From contig NZ_JANQAH010000011.1 of NCBI RefSeq assembly GCF_024707125.1, positions 744,001-808,000 on the forward strand: a stretch of DNA of 64,000 nt, given 5' to 3'. Positions 37,069 to 45,469 of this stretch are shown piece after piece; positions within the stretch are counted from its first letter, which is position 1, and each line of letters begins with the position of its first letter. Source of the DNA: Devosia sp. (GTDB lineage Bacteria; Pseudomonadota; Alphaproteobacteria; Rhizobiales; Devosiaceae). The position numbers were made by a program, and so were the translations under genes. A model generated the notes under the pieces. That model did not search any database. It had not been told where the DNA came from and saw only the letters and a program-made list of their open reading frames with translations.

Positions 37069-38856
37069 ATGGTGAAGTCCGAGCGTCGTCTGGTCCCCAT
37101 AGTCTCGGTCGACGTCGTCGGCTTCTCCCGGCTCGTCCAGCATGATGAGCCCAAGACCGTCCGGCTAGTCCGCCAGACCTATGGCTACTTCACCAAGGAC
37201 ATCGGCGATCGCGGCGGCACCATCTTCAAAACCATGGGCGACGGCTTCCTCGCCGAGTTCAGCAGCGCCCTGACGGCACTCGATTGGGTCGCCGACGCGC
37301 AGCGCGATCTCCACCAGCGCCAGATCAAGGTGCCGGGGGGCGAAGTGCTGCAGGTGCGCGCCGGCATCGTCATGGCCGACGTCCTGGTCCATGGCGACGA
37401 TCTCTTCGGCAATGGCGTCAATCTCGCCGTCCGGGTGCAGGGCATTTCCCCGCCCGGCGGCATGGCCGTGACCAAATGGATGCACGCCTATCTCGGCGGT
37501 CAGACCGATCTGATCTTCACCGATATCGGCCCCACCATTCTCAAGAACATCCCCCGCACCGTGCATCTCTATGTCTGGCACCCGAGCGGGGCGACAAAAG
37601 CCCTGCCCAAGAAAGACGAGGCGCCCATCGTCGCCCCGTCGAGCCGGCCATCGGTGGTCGTCCTTCCCTTCGACAATCTCTCGGGCGAGGCCGACCAGAC
37701 CTATTTCGCCGATGCCGTGGTCGAAGAAATCACCGCCACCCTGGCGCGCATCCGCGATTTCTTCGTCATCGCCCGCAATTCCGCCTTTTCCTACAAGGGC
37801 CGAGCGCTGGACGTGCGTCAGGTGGGGCGGGAACTGGGCGTGCGCTACGTCGTCGAAGGCAGCGTGCGCCGCGTCGGCGACAAGGTGCGCATCACAGCCC
37901 AATTGGTCGAAACCGAAAGCGGCAATCACATCTGGTCCGACAAGGTCAATGGCTCGGTCGAAGATCTCTTCGACCTCCAGGACAATATGGCCGCGCTCGT
38001 TGCCAGCGCCATCCAGCCCTCCATCCGTCAGGCCGAGATCGAGCGAGCCCTCTCCAAGCGCCCGGACACGCTGGCGGCTTATGACCTCGTCATGCGCGCC
38101 ATGCCCCAGCTCTGGGCCCACCAGCCCGCGGCCAATCGCGAGGCCATAGTCCTCCTGCAACAGGCGCTCACACTCGAACCCAATTACGGCCTTGCTGCCG
38201 CGCTGGTCGGTTGGGCCCACGGCCAGCAGATCGCCTACAATTGGACCGACGACATTCCCGGCGAGCGCCGCGAGGCACAAAAGGCCATCGAACGCGCCTC
38301 GGAAACCGCCATCGGCAATCCCACAGCCATGACCGCCCTGGCCTCGGCCATCATGCAGACCGGCGGCGATGTCGTCCGCGCCAAGGACCTCGCCGAACGC
38401 GCCCTGGTGCTGGACCCCAACCACGCCTGGGCCTGGCTGCGAAAGGGCTATGGCCTCGTCTATCTCGGCCGGCCCGACGACGCGATAAAGGCCTTCCAGG
38501 CTTCGCTCCGCCTCAGCCCCATGGACCCCTTTGCCTTCAACATGCTGTTCGGAACGGCTCTGGCCCATTTCGCCGCAGACCGCCCACAGGAGGCCGTCGA
38601 GTTCGCGAGCCGAGCCATCGCCGAACGTCCGGGCCTCAGCTGGCCGTTCCGCGATCTCGCCAGCTACTATGCCGCCCTCGGCGACATGACCGCCGCCACC
38701 GCCGCCCTCGACAAATTCCGCGCCGGCCGCCCCGGCATTGACCTCGCAACCATCCGCGACAGCCTGCGCTTCATGCATCCGGACCTTTTGAACAAATACA
38801 TCGGCGGCTTGGCCAAGGCAGGACTGCAGGAGAGGGTGGGTGCGGTTTCGCCGTAA
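37069..38856 (+). CDS. Class III adenylate/guanylate cyclase-like protein with TolB-like and TPR domains
   Basis: 595 residues in three parts. Residues ~8-170 form a class III nucleotide cyclase domain: VDVVGFSRL and TMGDGFLAEF supply the two metal Asp, and GVNLAVRVQG the later motif, though this last has Val where Ala is usual. Residues ~195-315 are TolB/FlgO-like (VVVLPFDNLSGEADQTYFADAV, YVVEGSVRRVGD, TAQLVETESGNHIWSD). The rest is helical TPR repeats (LVLDPNHAWAWLRKGYG, KAFQASLRLSPMDPFAFN). There is no signal peptide or membrane helix, so it is cytosolic. Many rhizobial genomes hold families of such proteins; few have been tested for cyclase activity. Confidence 0.87.
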   Translation: MVKSERRLVPIVSVDVVGFSRLVQHDEPKTVRLVRQTYGYFTKDIGDRGGTIFKTMGDGFLAEFSSALTALDWVADAQRDLHQRQIKVPGGEVLQVRAGIVMADVLVHGDDLFGNGVNLAVRVQGISPPGGMAVTKWMHAYLGGQTDLIFTDIGPTILKNIPRTVHLYVWHPSGATKALPKKDEAPIVAPSSRPSVVVLPFDNLSGEADQTYFADAVVEEITATLARIRDFFVIARNSAFSYKGRALDVRQVGRELGVRYVVEGSVRRVGDKVRITAQLVETESGNHIWSDKVNGSVEDLFDLQDNMAALVASAIQPSIRQAEIERALSKRPDTLAAYDLVMRAMPQLWAHQPAANREAIVLLQQALTLEPNYGLAAALVGWAHGQQIAYNWTDDIPGERREAQKAIERASETAIGNPTAMTALASAIMQTGGDVVRAKDLAERALVLDPNHAWAWLRKGYGLVYLGRPDDAIKAFQASLRLSPMDPFAFNMLFGTALAHFAADRPQEAVEFASRAIAERPGLSWPFRDLASYYAALGDMTAATAALDKFRAGRPGIDLATIRDSLRFMHPDLLNKYIGGLAKAGLQERVGAVSP

Positions 38857-38885
38857 ACGGAAGTGAGCCATTCCCACTCACCGAA

Positions 38886-38955
38886 TGTCACCCCGGCGAA
38901 GGCCGAGGCCCATCCAGAGATCTCAAGATGGATCCCGGCCTTCGCCGGGATGACG
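38886..38955. repeat. Long palindromic repeat, GTCACCCCGGCG family, second copy
   Basis: GTCACCCCGGCGAAGGCCGA pairs with CGGCCTTCGCCGGGATGAC around AGAGATCTCAAGATGG. It is a variant of the 34571 element. It lies between the cyclase-like gene and the convergent SCO operon. Confidence 0.75.
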
Positions 38956-39011
38956 GCCGGTGATTGACGAGAGCGAACTTCACGCCTCGCACAGTCCCGC
39001 CAATCCCACTG

Positions 39012-39070
39012 TCCCTTCACCTCCCCCTAGATGGGGGAGGTTGGGAGGGGGTGGAGCCCCACTCACTAGG
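39012..39070. repeat. Palindromic intergenic repeat, CTCCCCC family
   Basis: CCTCCCCCTAGATGGGGGAGG stem followed by GGGAGGGGGTGGAGC, the same family as at 14221. It precedes the end of the minus-strand SCO gene and could help end its transcript. Confidence 0.6.
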
Positions 39071-39103
39071 CCCACCCCTCCATCGCCATTACCCGGTGTA
39101 TCC

Positions 39104-39697
39104 CTACCCCTCAGCCAGCAACTTCCGCAGCTTGGCCAAGGCCGTGGCGCTATCCTCACGATAGGCAATCGTCCCCTCAAAATTCCCCTCGCTATTGAGC
39201 AGGAAAATCGAAGCCGTATGGTCCATCGTGTAGTCCCCGTCTTCAAGCGCCACCTTCTGGTAGTAGATCGCCCAAGCCTTTGCCGCCTTTTCGATCTCTT
39301 CCGGCGTGCCGGTGATCCCGGTGACGCGCCCCGTCCACGAGACATAGTCGGCAATGATCTCGGCCGTATCGCGCTCGGGATCGACCGTCACGAAATAGGC
39401 CTTCAGATCCTTGGCCTCATCGCCCAGCGCCTCGTACCATGAGGTCATTTCGGCAAGGGAAGTCGGGCACACTTCCGGGCAATGGGTAAAGCCGAAGAAC
39501 AGCATGGAAGGCGCCCCGGCAAAACTCTGCCGGGTGAACGCTTCCCCGCTGGCCGTCGTCAGCTGATAGTCGCCGTCGCCGAGGTTTTGCGCCACGCTGG
39601 GGCGCGTTGCCGAATAGGTATAGAGCCCGGCAGCGCCGAGCCCGGCAACCGCAACCAGTGCCCAGAGAACGGCACGCAGGCGTCCGAGATTACTCAT
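39104..39697 (-). CDS. SCO1/SenC family copper chaperone
   Basis: 197 residues from the ATG at 39697 (MSNLGRLRAVLWALVAVAGL), which overlaps the PCuAC stop by 8 bases. One N-terminal membrane anchor, then a thioredoxin-like domain with the CxxxC copper motif FTHCPEVCPTS and the ligand His in MDHTASIFL. SCO proteins hand copper to the CuA or CuB site of haem-copper oxidases or keep thiols reduced. It is the third gene of a copper operon (DUF2946, PCuAC, SCO), and sits close to genes for copper enzymes (nirK, pseudoazurin, ccoN). Confidence 0.92.
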   Translation of the reverse strand: MSNLGRLRAVLWALVAVAGLGAAGLYTYSATRPSVAQNLGDGDYQLTTASGEAFTRQSFAGAPSMLFFGFTHCPEVCPTSLAEMTSWYEALGDEAKDLKAYFVTVDPERDTAEIIADYVSWTGRVTGITGTPEEIEKAAKAWAIYYQKVALEDGDYTMDHTASIFLLNSEGNFEGTIAYREDSATALAKLRKLLAEG

Positions 39698-40220
39698 GGC
39701 TCGCCTTGTCCCCATGTGCACCATGCGCCGGCGCATCGGCCGCGGTCGCGCCGGCGACGAGATCCACGGTCACGGTACCCGCCTTTTCAAAGGTCAGCGT
39801 CACTGGAACCACATCGCCTTCGACGATCGCACCGGCAAGGCCCATGAACATCAGGTGCAGGCCACCCGGCTCCAGCGCCACGGTTTCGCCGGCCGGCAAT
39901 TCGAGCCCATCCTTGAGCTGCCGCATCTTCATGACATCGCCTTCCATGGCCATTTCATGGATCTGGGCTTCCTTGGCGATATCGGTGCTGACCGAAACCA
40001 ACCGATCAACTTCCGCACCCTTGTTGGTGATGGTCAGGAAACCACCGCCGACCGGGGCGTTGGGCAAAGTGGCGCGGGTAAAGGCGCCGGTGATTTCGAT
40101 CGAGCCCAGCACGACCACTTCGGCCTGGTGCGCGGTATGGGCATCCTGCGCGAGAGTTGGCAGGGCGGGAGCAAAAAGTGCCGTGAAGGCAAGGGCGATG
40201 GCGGAAAGACGAAGCGTCAT
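39690..40220 (-). CDS. Periplasmic copper chaperone PCu(A)C
   Basis: 176 residues from the ATG at 40220 (MTLRLSAIALAFTALFAPAL), with a signal peptide cut near TLAQDAHT. The copper motif H-M-x10-M-x21-H-x-M is visible as IHEMAMEGDVMKMR and GGLHLMFMGL. A His-rich tail (HGAHGDKASHE) may add copper sites. PCuAC gives Cu(I) to haem-copper oxidases together with SCO proteins. It is followed by and overlaps the SCO gene. Confidence 0.92.
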   Translation of the reverse strand: MTLRLSAIALAFTALFAPALPTLAQDAHTAHQAEVVVLGSIEITGAFTRATLPNAPVGGGFLTITNKGAEVDRLVSVSTDIAKEAQIHEMAMEGDVMKMRQLKDGLELPAGETVALEPGGLHLMFMGLAGAIVEGDVVPVTLTFEKAGTVTVDLVAGATAADAPAHGAHGDKASHE

Positions 40221-40284
40221 TTCGTGTCCTCGAAAAGCAATGGAGATGGATGCCGCAAGGCGGCCTGAAGAGGAGATCCGTGGA

Positions 40285-40674
40285 TCAGGCGGCGCGAGGC
40301 GGCCCGCGCGGCTGCCCCGGATGCTCCATCGGCTTGGCAAGACCGGAATGAGCATTGGCCTGAAACTGAACGGGATCGGCATCCCGCACCAGCGGCGGCT
40401 GGGCCAACGGCGGCAACACAGCCACAAATTGGGTTTTGCCTGCGCCCGTCAGCGGGCATTTTGCCGCCGTCGGCGTCTCGCTGTCGCCACGAACCGGATT
40501 GGCCACTGACGTACAGACCGACCAGGAGACGCTCGATTCAAAGCCGAGCCGTGCCAGTTCGCGCTGCAGTCCGGAGGACTGATGCAGCGGCGCCAGCAGC
40601 ACGAGCATATAGAGCGCCAGAACCGCAATGGCGGCGCCCACTTCTCGTCCGATCTGGCGCATGCGATTGGGCAT
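40285..40674 (-). CDS. DUF2946-like small membrane/periplasmic protein
   Basis: 129 residues from the ATG at 40674 with GGGGAG upstream. One hydrophobic N-terminal segment (IAVLALYMLVLLAPL), two Cys (SVCTSV, AAKCPL) and a Pro/His-rich tail (AKPMEHPGQPRGPP). It resembles the DUF2946 proteins found beside copper chaperone genes. It is first in the operon, 64 bp before the PCuAC gene, so a part in copper handling is likely but not demonstrated. Confidence 0.65.
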   Translation of the reverse strand: MPNRMRQIGREVGAAIAVLALYMLVLLAPLHQSSGLQRELARLGFESSVSWSVCTSVANPVRGDSETPTAAKCPLTGAGKTQFVAVLPPLAQPPLVRDADPVQFQANAHSGLAKPMEHPGQPRGPPRAA

Positions 40675-40751
40675 GACGTCTCCCCGATATGGGGTTTCAG
40701 CTACGCCTTGCTCGTCCAAGAAGCAAGGCGCGCAGTGTCGCAGAGCCAGAC

Positions 40752-41909
40752 TTAGGCCGTACGCGCCAGTTCCGCCTGGTTGACATGGAACAGCGCCGCC
40801 ACGACGTCCGACTGCGTCACCATGCCGGCAAGCTTGCCCGCAACATCGACCACCGGCACGTGATGGTGCCCCGTCTCGGCCATGACCTGCACCACCCGCG
40901 CGATCGGCGTCGTCACCGGCACCGAGCGCACATCGCTCGTCATCACGTCGCGCACCTTGCCGCGCAGCGGCCGGTCCGAATTGCCGATGGAACGCAGGCG
41001 CCAGCCCAGGCCCGAACCGGTCGCCGAGGGCCCCCAGTCCGCCTTGTCGAGGAGATCGGTCTGCGTGACGATCCCCACCACGCGCCGCTCCGCGTCCACC
41101 ACCGGCAGCGCTTTGACGCCATTGGTCCGCAGCAGCTTGAGCGCAATCCGCAGCGACGTACCCGGCATGACACTGGCGACATTCTGCGACATCACGGCCG
41201 ACGCGATCACCCCGCCCGAACGACGGTTGAACGCCAGCACTTCTGCCCGCTGCAACACCTCTTCGAGATCTTCCGGATCAACCGGCACCACCTCGTCGCG
41301 CTCGCGAATGGCCATAGTGAGATCATCGACCGTCACACCAAGCCCACCCGCCTGCCCCGCCGAGGCGACCGGCGCATGCACCTGCGCCCGATGCGGATAG
41401 ACCTTGCCGGTCAGCCGATTGTAGCCGATGGCCGCCACGAGCAGTGCAAATGACCCGGCCAGCACCGGCCAGAGCACATAGAAAAACCCCAGGTCATGAA
41501 TCGCCGGCCCACCCAGAACGGCGGTCAGCGCCACGGCCCCGCTTGGCGGATGCAGGCACTTGAACGTGAGCAGCAGGCCAATGCTCACCCCCAGCGCCAA
41601 TGCGGCCGCCACGCTCTGGTCCGGCACGAGCATGGCCGCCAAGACCCCCACAACCGCGGCAATCCCATTGCCCCCGATGATCGACCAGGGCTGCGCCAGG
41701 GGACTTGCCGGCACCGCAAAAAGCAGCACGGCCGAGGCTCCGAGCGGCGCAATCAGCAACGGCGCCGCCGAAGCCGGCAGAGCCAGCCGCCCGATGATCC
41801 CGACCACCAGAATGCCCAGACAGGCCCCCGCGGCCGCACGCAACCGTTCAACCGGACTGACGGCAACGAGATGGGGCACAAGGCGGGCGAGAAAGGCTGG
41901 AATTTTCAT
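40752..41909 (-). CDS. HPP family membrane protein with C-terminal CBS domain pair
   Basis: 385 residues from the ATG at 41909 (MKIPAFLARLVPHLVAVSPV). Residues ~20-170 form the HPP domain with four helices and the signature CLHPPSGAVALTAVL. A linker leads to two CBS domains (~230-290 with VMPGTSLRIALKLLRTNGVK and IVTQTDLLD; ~320-380 with VMTSDVRSVPVTTPIARVV and MVTQSDVVAALF), an adenosyl-ligand sensor. HPP proteins of cyanobacteria and chloroplasts are reported nitrite transporters. Standing divergent from nirK with 272 bp between, a nitrite-related role regulated by nucleotides is a reasonable guess. Confidence 0.88.
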   Translation of the reverse strand: MKIPAFLARLVPHLVAVSPVERLRAAAGACLGILVVGIIGRLALPASAAPLLIAPLGASAVLLFAVPASPLAQPWSIIGGNGIAAVVGVLAAMLVPDQSVAAALALGVSIGLLLTFKCLHPPSGAVALTAVLGGPAIHDLGFFYVLWPVLAGSFALLVAAIGYNRLTGKVYPHRAQVHAPVASAGQAGGLGVTVDDLTMAIRERDEVVPVDPEDLEEVLQRAEVLAFNRRSGGVIASAVMSQNVASVMPGTSLRIALKLLRTNGVKALPVVDAERRVVGIVTQTDLLDKADWGPSATGSGLGWRLRSIGNSDRPLRGKVRDVMTSDVRSVPVTTPIARVVQVMAETGHHHVPVVDVAGKLAGMVTQSDVVAALFHVNQAELARTA

Positions 41910-42054
41910 GGCCCCGCTTCCTAAAGCGCCAGCCGCGCCGCGCCAAGGCATGCGCGACCAATTCCGTCCAAAAAAGGAAACGCACTTTTCGCCCCCGCCG
42001 GGCATCGCGCAAGGCCCGGCCGCAAGTGCCGCCCTCTTTGCGCCAAGTCAAACA

Positions 42055-42070
42055 ATGACAAAACAGTCAT
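42055..42070. promoter_or_regulatory. Small perfect dyad in the HPP-nirK gap
   Basis: ATGAC, six bases, GTCAT; it overlaps GTCAAACAATGAC. It lies about 30 bp upstream of the FNR-type box. It might be a second site for nirK or the HPP gene. Chance cannot be ruled out. Confidence 0.25.
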
Positions 42071-42092
42071 ACTTTTGCAAATCAACGGCCAT

Positions 42093-42106
42093 TTGTTCTA
42101 GATCAA
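42093..42106 (+). promoter_or_regulatory. FNR/FixK/NnrR-type box upstream of nirK
   Basis: TTGTTCTAGATCAA fits TTGAT-N4-ATCAA with one mismatch. Its centre is 82 bp before the nirK ATG, the same distance as for the ccoN and pseudoazurin boxes. A Crp/Fnr-family activator would bind here under low oxygen or with nitrogen oxides. Confidence 0.75.
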
Positions 42107-42181
42107 GGAAGTCTTGCGCGGGCCAGAATAGTTTCCTTCACGAAGGCACAGAAATAATCGTGCCGGGTCCAGGAGAAGAAA

Positions 42182-43310
42182 ATGGCTCAAGCAAACCTTC
42201 TTTCGCGGCGCGCTCTACTTGTCGGCGCAGCGACCGTCGGGGCGACGGCGCAATTGGCGACCATGCTCGCCGCGACCGCCCAGGAAGCAGCAGCCGCAGT
42301 GGCACCAGTCGATCTCAGCGCGCTCGAACGCGTGAAAGTCGAACTCGTCACGCCGCCTTTCGTGCATGCCCATGAGCAGACCGCCCCCGGCGCGCCGAAA
42401 ATCGTCGAATTCACCATGGTGATCGAGGAGAAGAAGCACGCGGTCGAAGACGGCGTCGAAATCTGGGCCATGACCTTCAATGGCTCGGTGCCCGGTCCGC
42501 TGATGGTGGTGCATCAGGACGACTATGTCGAACTGACCCTGATCAACCCCGACACCAACCTGATGCCGCACAATATCGACTTCCACGCGGCAACCGGTGC
42601 TCTGGGCGGCGCCAAGCTGACCAATGTCAATCCGGGCGAAAAAGGCGGTGCTGCGCTTCAAGGCCACCAAGGCCGGCGTCTTCGTCTATCACTGCGCCCC
42701 GGAAGGCATGGTGCCCTGGCACGTCACCTCGGGCATGAACGGCGCCATCATGGTCTTGCCACGCGAGGGCCTCAAGGACCCCAAGGGCAACCCGATCGCC
42801 TATGACCGGGTCTACTATGTGGGCGAGCAGGATTTCTATGTCCCCCGGGACGCAGACGGCAATTACAAGACCTATGAGAGCATCGGGGATGGCTATGCCG
42901 ATACGCTCGAGGTCATGCGCACCCTGCTGCCGAGCCACGTGGTCTTCAACGGCAAGGTTGGAGCTTTGACTGGCGACAATGCCCTCAAGGCCAATGTCGG
43001 GGAAACCGTGCTGATCGTCCACTCGCAGGCCAACCGCGACACGCGGCCCCACCTGATCGGCGGTCACGGCGACTTCGTCTGGCCCACGGGCAAGTTCCAC
43101 ACCCCGCCTGATGTCGATCAGGAAACGTGGTTCATCCCCGGCGGCACGGCAGGCGCGGCGGTCTATACCTTCCACCAGCCCGGCGTCTACGCCTATGTGA
43201 ACCACAACCTGATCGAGGCCTTCGAACTCGGCGCGGCCGGCCACTTCGTGGTCGAAGGCGAATGGAACGACGACCTGATGACCGGCGTGCTGGCTCCAAG
43301 CCCGATCTGA
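42182..43310 (+). pseudogene. nirK: Copper-containing nitrite reductase NirK, frameshifted
   Basis: Two frames together give a complete NirK of 375 residues. A Tat signal ([19 protein letters not shown]) leads. Copper sites are visible: [12 protein letters not shown] (His, catalytic Asp, His) in the first frame; [19 protein letters not shown] (His, Cys, His, Met), GGHGDFVW and [11 protein letters not shown] in the second. The break is in a run of five A (42639-42643): four A would read [14 protein letters not shown] as usual. It reduces nitrite to NO in the periplasm. The reading frame could be a sequencing error or a real knock-out. Confidence 0.92.
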
Positions 43311-43344
43311 TCGAATGGGGCCATTGGCGCCTGCCTCTTGGCCC

Positions 43345-43452
43345 CGCCCACCCTCATCCCTCCCCATCAAGGGGAGGGATGCGCAAGCATCAGTCGCCGC
43401 GGCTCCATCGTCTCCCCACCCTTGTGGGGAGGGATCAAGGGTGGGGGTGCGA
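43345..43452. repeat. Palindromic intergenic repeat between nirK and nirV
   Basis: CCCTCCCCATCAAGGGGAGGG and, 45 bp later, CTCCCCACCCTTGTGGGGAGGG with GGATCAAGGGTGGGGGTG; same family as 14221. It sits inside a probable operon, so it may affect message stability. Confidence 0.7.
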
Positions 43453-43500
43453 CAACCACCAGCACATTGGCACATAAGCCAATAACTCCTGGAGGCAGAC

Positions 43501-44388
43501 ATGACTGCCCTCGCCCACAAGCCCAAAGACACGGTCGGGATCGCTCTTCCCGCCACCCTCCTGGCACTCGCCCTCGGCGCCATTGCCCTTCAGACCCTGC
43601 CCCTGCCGCCCATGCCCTGGGCCGGAGCGAGCATTGCCCCACAGACCGTCACCCTGCCGCCGGGCCAGGTCACCTACCGCGTCGAAGGCCACTTCTTCAT
43701 CGACGGCAATCCCGTCGACGCCCCCTTGGCCGACACAGCCATCCCCGCGCCCCTGACCATGATGAAATATCAGGTAACCGCAGCCGACTACGCCCTCTGC
43801 GTTGCCGACGGCGCCTGCGAGGCGGCCGAACCGCGCAATCAGGGCAAGGGCAATATCCCCGTCACCGGCGTCCATTTCGGCGACGCCACCGCCTATGCCG
43901 CCTGGCTCAGCGACAAGACCGGCCAGGCCTGGACCCTGCCCACCGATGCCGAATGGGCCTATGCCGCCGGCAGCCGCTTTACCGATGACGCCCTCAATAT
44001 CGACGATGCCAGCAACCCCGCCCTGCGCTGGCTCGCCGACTATCGCAAGGAAGCCGAGCGCCAGGCTGCCGCCGATCCCACGCCCAAACCCGTGGGCACC
44101 TATGGCGAAAACGAATATGGCCTGGCCGATATGGGCAGCAATGTCTGGGAATGGACCGACACCTGCCACCGCCGCGTCCACGTCGATATCGCGGGCAAAA
44201 TCCTCAGCGAACAGCCCGCCTGCACTATCCGCGTGCTCGAAGGCAAGCATCGTGCCTCGATGAGCTATTTCATCCGCGACGCCAAAAGCGGCGGCTGCTC
44301 GGTCGGCCTGCCCCCCGACAATCTCGGCTTCCGCCTGGTTCGCCGGCCGGCCTGGTACGAAAATTTCTGGGGCCGGCTCGGATTTTGA
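43501..44388 (+). CDS. nirV: NirV, formylglycine-generating-enzyme (SUMF1)-like protein
   Basis: 295 residues: an N-terminal membrane segment (IALPATLLALALGAIAL), then a SUMF1/FGE-like fold with MMKYQVTAADYALCV, IPVTGVHFGDATAYAAWLS, WTLPTDAEWAYAAG and NEYGLADMGSNVWEWTD, ending NLGFRLVRRP. nirV directly downstream of nirK is a recurring pair in Rhizobiales and Rhodobacterales. The role is unknown; nirK strains without nirV can still reduce nitrite. The usual FGE catalytic Cys pair is not obvious, so formylglycine formation should not be assumed. Confidence 0.9.
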   Translation: MTALAHKPKDTVGIALPATLLALALGAIALQTLPLPPMPWAGASIAPQTVTLPPGQVTYRVEGHFFIDGNPVDAPLADTAIPAPLTMMKYQVTAADYALCVADGACEAAEPRNQGKGNIPVTGVHFGDATAYAAWLSDKTGQAWTLPTDAEWAYAAGSRFTDDALNIDDASNPALRWLADYRKEAERQAAADPTPKPVGTYGENEYGLADMGSNVWEWTDTCHRRVHVDIAGKILSEQPACTIRVLEGKHRASMSYFIRDAKSGGCSVGLPPDNLGFRLVRRPAWYENFWGRLGF

Positions 44389-44425
44389 AACCCCGCCTGC
44401 GGCCGATTGGCGGATATTCACCCCG

Positions 44426-44461
44426 TCGTTTTTGCGCTAAAAGCCAAGCTAGCAAAAACGA
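44426..44461. promoter_or_regulatory. Inverted repeat before the Crp/Fnr regulator gene
   Basis: TCGTTTTTGC (44426-44435) and GCAAAAACGA (44452-44461) pair perfectly with 16 bases between. It lies 15 bp before the chosen TTG start. It may be an operator or leader hairpin. It speaks against a start further upstream (TTG 44407). Confidence 0.5.
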
Positions 44462-44475
44462 TTGGGGTAACGGTT

Positions 44476-45180
44476 TTGGCCGACGTCGACCGCAGCCTGG
44501 TGCGCGCGCTGCCGCTCTTTGCGCGCATGAGCGACACTGACCTCGATCAGCTCCTCGCCCGCGCCAGCACGCGGCGCGTTCCGGTTGGCGAGGCCGTCTT
44601 CGAACAGGGCCAGAAGGCGACCCAGTTCTTCCTCCTCCTCCATGGCCGCCTCAAGGTCACCCAGGTCACCTCCGAGGGCCAGCAGATCATCGTCCGCGTC
44701 GTCCATCCCGGCGACATTTTTGGCTTCGCCCAGGCCCTGCAGCGCGACGACTATCCCGGCACCCCGATTGCCGCCGCCGAAAGCGTCGTCCTCTCCTGGC
44801 CCAACGATGTCTGGGGGAGCGTGGTCGAACAGAACCCGCACCTCGCCGTCAATGCCATGCGCACCATCGGCCAGCGCCTCCAGGAAGCCCATACCCGCAT
44901 CCGCGAAATGTCGACCGAAGAAGTCGAACGCCGCGTCGCTCACGCCGTCCTGCGCCTCATCGAACAGGCCGGCCGCCGCGAGGAAGAAGGCACCCGCATA
45001 GACTTCCCGCTGACCCGCCAGGACGTCGCCGAAATGACCGGCACCACGCTCCACACCGTCTCGCGCCTCTTCAGCGCCTGGGAAAGCCAGGGCATCGTCA
45101 AAGGCGGCCGCCAGAAACTGCTGGTCCGCGACAAGGAACGCCTGCAGGCCCTGGCCGAAGGGGCTGGGCGAGAGAGCTAG
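44476..45180 (+). CDS. nnrR: Crp/Fnr family transcriptional regulator (NnrR/DNR type)
   Basis: The frame begins at 44407 but no ATG fits; TTG at 44476 (then ADVDRSLVRALPLF) has GGGG 8-10 bases upstream, gives 234 residues and leaves the 44426-44461 inverted repeat in the leader. A cyclic-nucleotide-binding-type beta-barrel (FEQGQKATQFFLLLHGRLKV, VVHPGDIFGFA) is followed by a long dimer helix and a winged helix with TRQDVAEMTGTTLHTVSRLFSAW. I see no cysteines, so it is not an Fe-S FNR. The haem or NO-sensing NnrR/DNR group is the best fit, between nirV and nnrS. It is the obvious candidate for the three TTGAC-type boxes of the island. Confidence 0.82.
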   Translation: MADVDRSLVRALPLFARMSDTDLDQLLARASTRRVPVGEAVFEQGQKATQFFLLLHGRLKVTQVTSEGQQIIVRVVHPGDIFGFAQALQRDDYPGTPIAAAESVVLSWPNDVWGSVVEQNPHLAVNAMRTIGQRLQEAHTRIREMSTEEVERRVAHAVLRLIEQAGRREEEGTRIDFPLTRQDVAEMTGTTLHTVSRLFSAWESQGIVKGGRQKLLVRDKERLQALAEGAGRES

Positions 45181-45218
45181 GGGCAGCCATCCAGTATCGC
45201 CTTTACCACGCACCCCCT

Positions 45219-45362
45219 CCACGGTGTCATTCCCGCGAAAGCGGGAATCTCTGTTTCTGTGCAAGGAGTTTCCCGCTTTCGCGGGACTGACACCGTGGAG
45301 ATATGAGTGGTCGGAGTGAACTCTCTCCCCTTGTGGGGAGGGAATGAGGGTGCGGGTATCAC
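45219..45362. repeat. Two intergenic palindromes between nnrR and nnrS
   Basis: 45222-45298: GTCATTCCCGCGAAAGCGGG... paired with CCCGCTTTCGCGGGACTGAC, the same family as the tandem array at 54281-55178. 45318-45362: half of a CTCCCC/GGGGAG element. A hairpin TCCTTGCG-CCAC-CGCAAGGA follows at 45402-45421. Confidence 0.7.
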
Positions 45363-45469
45363 GTCGAAAACGCGACGCAACGGGTCGCGCCCGCCAAAAC
45401 TCCTTGCGCCACCGCAAGGACATGCTCGCGCTATCGCGTTACCCCCGGCACAATCCCAAAAGGTGCCTC

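Noticed and set aside
42003-42050. A second FNR site at TTGCAAATCAA (42074-42085)
   Set aside because: The half-sites are too close together for the TTGAT-N4-ATCAA pattern.
43345-43452. Terminator separating nirK from nirV
   Set aside because: No U-run and the same element occurs at many unrelated gaps, so I list it as a repeat.
44407-44475. Upstream TTG start for the Crp/Fnr regulator
   Set aside because: It would add 23 residues unlike the family and place a perfect inverted repeat inside the gene; TTG at 44476 has a better ribosome site.
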